Origin: an uncultured Neomegalonema sp.
Lineage (GTDB): Bacteria; Pseudomonadota; Alphaproteobacteria; Rhodobacterales; Rhodobacteraceae
Direction of reading: 5' to 3'
DNA: 15,459 bases
Assembly (NCBI GenBank): GCA_937927905.1
Contig: CALFWP010000138.1
Coordinates: 1-15,459, forward strand
Within the stretch, counting starts at the first letter, position 1. Each line of letters begins with the position of its first letter. Under the pieces are notes generated by a model, which was given only the letters and a program-made list of their open reading frames with translations, made no database searches and had not been told where the DNA came from. Made by a program: the position numbers and the translations under genes. Shown piece after piece: positions 13,457 through 15,459 of this stretch.

Positions 13457-14623
13457 TCAGGTCCGCTCCATAGGATTCCCTTTTTGGAGCATGGAGCGTT
13501 TAAGGCCGGAAAGCCCTGCACATCCCAGCAATGTCATGTTTCGTGAGATTTCGTTTGTCAGACGGTCAATCGCATGTTCCACGCCCGCCTGTCCACCTGC
13601 CGCCAGTGCATAGAGATAGCCGCGCCCGATCATACAGGCGGTTGCTCCCATGGCTATGGCCTTCAGGATATGCGTGCCCCGACGCACGCCACTGTCGAGA
13701 ATGACTTCGATATCATCGCCGACGGCATCGACGATCCGGCCCAGCATATCAAAGGGCGCGGCACAGCCGTCAAGCTGTCGCCCGCCGTGATTGGATACCA
13801 TAACTGCGCTTGCGCCAGCATCCCGTGCGCGTTTCGCGTCACCGACGGACATGACCCCCTTTATAGCGAAAGGCCCGCCCCATTGCCCGATCAGCTCTTC
13901 GGCCTCTTTCCAGGTGACAGTAGGGTCAAACTGGCTGTTCACATATTGGATGATGGAGGTGAGGTCATTGTCACCGCCCTTCATATGGCGTTTGACATTA
14001 CCCAGCTCAAACGCTTCGGATGTCAGGTAGTTCCATGCCCAGCAGGGATGCGCAGCAAAGCTGGCAAAGCTTTTCAGGGTCAGTTTTGGTGGCACAGTCA
14101 TGCCGGTAACGATATCGCGCTCGCGGTTGCCTGCGACCAGAGTGTCTATCGTCAGGCAGAGGGCATCGAACTTTGCCGCCTTGCAGCGTTCGACAAAATC
14201 ACGGGTCATTCCGCGATCCTTATGGATGTAGACCTGAAAACATTTCGGTCCGGAGGTCAGAGCACCGATGGTTTCGATGCTTTCGGTCGAAAGGCTGGAG
14301 AGGGAATACATCGTTCCGAATTTCGCCGCCGCCTGTGCCACTCCTTTTTCGCCGTCTGGATGGAACAGACGATTCATGGCCGTGGGCGAGAGGAAAAACG
14401 GCCAGCTGATTTTTTGCCCCAGCACCGTTGTCGAGCAATCCATGCCGTTCAGATCCGCCAGTCCGTTGGGGATAAACCGTGTTTCATTGAAGGCGGCGGT
14501 GTTGCGGGCCAGTGTCACCTCATCGTCGGCGGCTCCGTCGATATAGTGGAACAGCGGCGCGGGAAGCCTGCGCTTTGCAAGGCGTCTGAAGTCTTCGGTG
14601 TTGTTGCATTTGCTGATGGGCAT
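13457..14623 (-). CDS. FMN-dependent alpha-hydroxy-acid dehydrogenase (LldD-like)
   Basis: This 388-residue enzyme belongs to the FMN-dependent family that includes L-lactate dehydrogenase LldD, glycolate oxidase and mandelate dehydrogenase; it oxidises 2-hydroxy acids to 2-oxo acids. Family marks in order: FHYIDGAADDE at 25-35, the FMN-phosphate and substrate regions QVYIHKDR at 130-137 and TIDTLVAGNRERD at 158-170, the FMN-contacting Lys255 in AIKGV, and the active-site signature SNHGGRQLDG at 277-286 with catalytic His279. Near the C-terminus are LDSGVRRGTHILKAIAMGA and IGRGYLY. Length and similarity favour an L-lactate dehydrogenase, but the substrate is not certain. GGGAG lies about eight bases before the ATG, a good ribosome site. 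It is divergent from the GNAT gene (66-base gap) and is followed closely by the TPR protein gene. Confidence 0.93.
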   Translation of the reverse strand: MPISKCNNTEDFRRLAKRRLPAPLFHYIDGAADDEVTLARNTAAFNETRFIPNGLADLNGMDCSTTVLGQKISWPFFLSPTAMNRLFHPDGEKGVAQAAAKFGTMYSLSSLSTESIETIGALTSGPKCFQVYIHKDRGMTRDFVERCKAAKFDALCLTIDTLVAGNRERDIVTGMTVPPKLTLKSFASFAAHPCWAWNYLTSEAFELGNVKRHMKGGDNDLTSIIQYVNSQFDPTVTWKEAEELIGQWGGPFAIKGVMSVGDAKRARDAGASAVMVSNHGGRQLDGCAAPFDMLGRIVDAVGDDIEVILDSGVRRGTHILKAIAMGATACMIGRGYLYALAAGGQAGVEHAIDRLTNEISRNMTLLGCAGLSGLKRSMLQKGNPMERT

Positions 14624-14689
14624 CGGCAGTCTCCCGCTTTATGGAACCGGACTTTAAACGCGGACCGGCGGCGGAGCAATGGAGCGGGC

Positions 14690-15277
14690 ATGGCGCTTTC
14701 TATCGATGTACTGACTGCCGGAGAAAACAGCCGGATTTTACAAGACCTGGCGCGGCTGCGTATTAGTGTGTTTCGCGACTTTCCGTATCTTTATGACGGT
14801 GATTTTGACTATGAAGAGCGTTATTTGCACGAGTTTGCCAAGGCCGGCGGCGCGGTGATTGTGGTTGCGCGCGACGGGACGGAAGTCGTCGGCGCGGCAA
14901 CGGGGGCGCCGCTGAACCAGGTAGGGGCGACGTTTGCTGAACCGTTCCGGGCGCGCGGGGCCGATATCAGCCGTATATTCTATTGTGCGGAGTCTGTATT
15001 GTTGCCGTGCTATCGGGGAAAAGGAATCGGGCACGCCTTTTTTGACCATCGAGAGGCACATGCAAAAACTCTTGGTGCGCTGCAATCCTGCTTCTGTGCT
15101 GTTATCCGTCCTCCCGACCATCCGGCACGCCCGGCCGAATACCGGCCGCTGGATGGGTTTTGGGAAAAACGCGGCTACGCTCCGCTTGCAGGTGCAAGAG
15201 TTATTCTCGGCTGGAAGGATACCGGCAATACGATGGAAACGGCCAAGGAATTACAGGTCTGGGAACGTAAGCTGTAA
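14690..15277 (+). CDS. GNAT-family N-acetyltransferase
   Basis: This is a 195-residue protein of the GNAT superfamily, which moves an acetyl group from acetyl-CoA to an amine. The acetyl-CoA-binding loop (motif A) is YRGKGIG at 108-114, preceded by the strand FYCAESVLLPC and followed by the helix HAFFDHREAHAKTLG. The C-terminal part has GFWEKRGYAPLAG near 156-168, the usual late GNAT strand. The substrate is unknown. The ATG at 14690 has GGAG six bases upstream. The same frame stays open for 372 codons further upstream, but that stretch is the antisense of the hydroxy-acid dehydrogenase gene and is not protein coding. No downstream gene on this strand is visible. Confidence 0.9.
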   Translation: MALSIDVLTAGENSRILQDLARLRISVFRDFPYLYDGDFDYEERYLHEFAKAGGAVIVVARDGTEVVGAATGAPLNQVGATFAEPFRARGADISRIFYCAESVLLPCYRGKGIGHAFFDHREAHAKTLGALQSCFCAVIRPPDHPARPAEYRPLDGFWEKRGYAPLAGARVILGWKDTGNTMETAKELQVWERKL

Positions 15278-15459
15278 TTTTCTCAATAAAAAATATTTCT
15301 ACGTCCGTAACGCTTTGTAATATCTGCGGCTCGCGGCCCTATACCGGTCGCAGCGCCCGCAAGTAAAATCCGGTTTCTTCAAAAGTCTTAAAGAGCTGAT
15401 CGCCCTGATTGTATATTGTGTTTTATGTATTTTATTCGTGGAATTGCCGTTTTCTCAAG
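15278..15459. other. Right-end stretch with no convincing gene
   Basis: These 182 bases follow the GNAT gene. No terminator hairpin is clear. The part from about 15405 onward is AT-rich and promoter-like. On the minus strand, 15339-15422 reads as 27 codons ending in FYLRALRPV and a TAG stop, but it has no start codon at its upstream end and is preceded by an in-frame stop. It may be a gene remnant or chance. Confidence 0.4.

Noticed and set aside
13574..14689. A 372-codon open frame running antisense to the hydroxy-acid dehydrogenase and in frame with the GNAT gene
   Set aside because: The sense strand encodes a full FMN enzyme with all catalytic motifs. The antisense translation shows no recognisable domain, and the GNAT gene has its own ATG with a good ribosome site at 14690.
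1..15459. Mobile elements, CRISPR array, defence island or toxin-antitoxin pair
   Set aside because: No transposase, integrase, tandem spaced repeats, nuclease effector or paired small genes were found. The genes are ordinary chromosomal ones with intact reading frames.

Overview
The window reads as ordinary chromosomal DNA from an alphaproteobacterium. The best evidence is the minus-strand block prfA - prmC - DUF4167 protein, an order typical of that class. Supporting signs are a DUF4167 protein, a small exported cysteine-rich protein of a type I associate with alphaproteobacteria, and moderately GC-rich, tightly packed genes. I cannot name the genus. I see no tRNA, rRNA, CRISPR array, insertion sequence, phage gene or replication origin. 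No gap between genes exceeds about 225 bases.

Layout. (1) 1-2473, minus strand: release factor 1 (prfA), its methyltransferase (prmC, 4-base overlap) and a DUF4167 protein that runs off the left edge. (2) 2594-2887, plus: a small exported cysteine-rich protein. (3) 2923-4478, minus: a uracil-DNA glycosylase-superfamily protein whose end overlaps a putative lipoprotein alpha/beta hydrolase. (4) 4580-5866, plus: the Na+/H+ antiporter NhaA. (5) 5968-7017, plus: an unrecognised 349-residue low-complexity protein with its own promoter-like sequence, a good Shine-Dalgarno and a TTG start. (6) 7060-9555, plus: the helicase HrpB. (7) 9637-11061, plus: a glutamate dehydrogenase-family enzyme, converging with (8) 11058-12247, minus: a GST-like protein and a PhnN-like kinase. 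(9) 12471-12854, plus: a small exported protein. (10) 12870-14623, minus: an FMN alpha-hydroxy-acid dehydrogenase followed by an exported TPR protein. (11) 14690-15277, plus: a GNAT acetyltransferase. The last 180 bases hold no convincing gene.

Genes that clearly work together: RF1 is the substrate of PrmC, so that pair is a translation-termination module. Glutamate dehydrogenase and the hydroxy-acid dehydrogenase are central carbon/nitrogen enzymes, and NhaA handles sodium and pH. The rest look like independent housekeeping or accessory genes.

The most unusual item is the protein at 5968-7017. It carries two near-identical motifs, TTLAIGEE inside and TTLAFGEE at the extreme C-terminus, each followed by an acidic/glycine-rich stretch. 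They match the TTxxxxEE core of plesiocin-type graspetides (omega-ester peptides made by ATP-grasp ligases). The carrier is much longer than usual precursors and no ATP-grasp gene lies in the window, so this is a testable hypothesis and not an identification.
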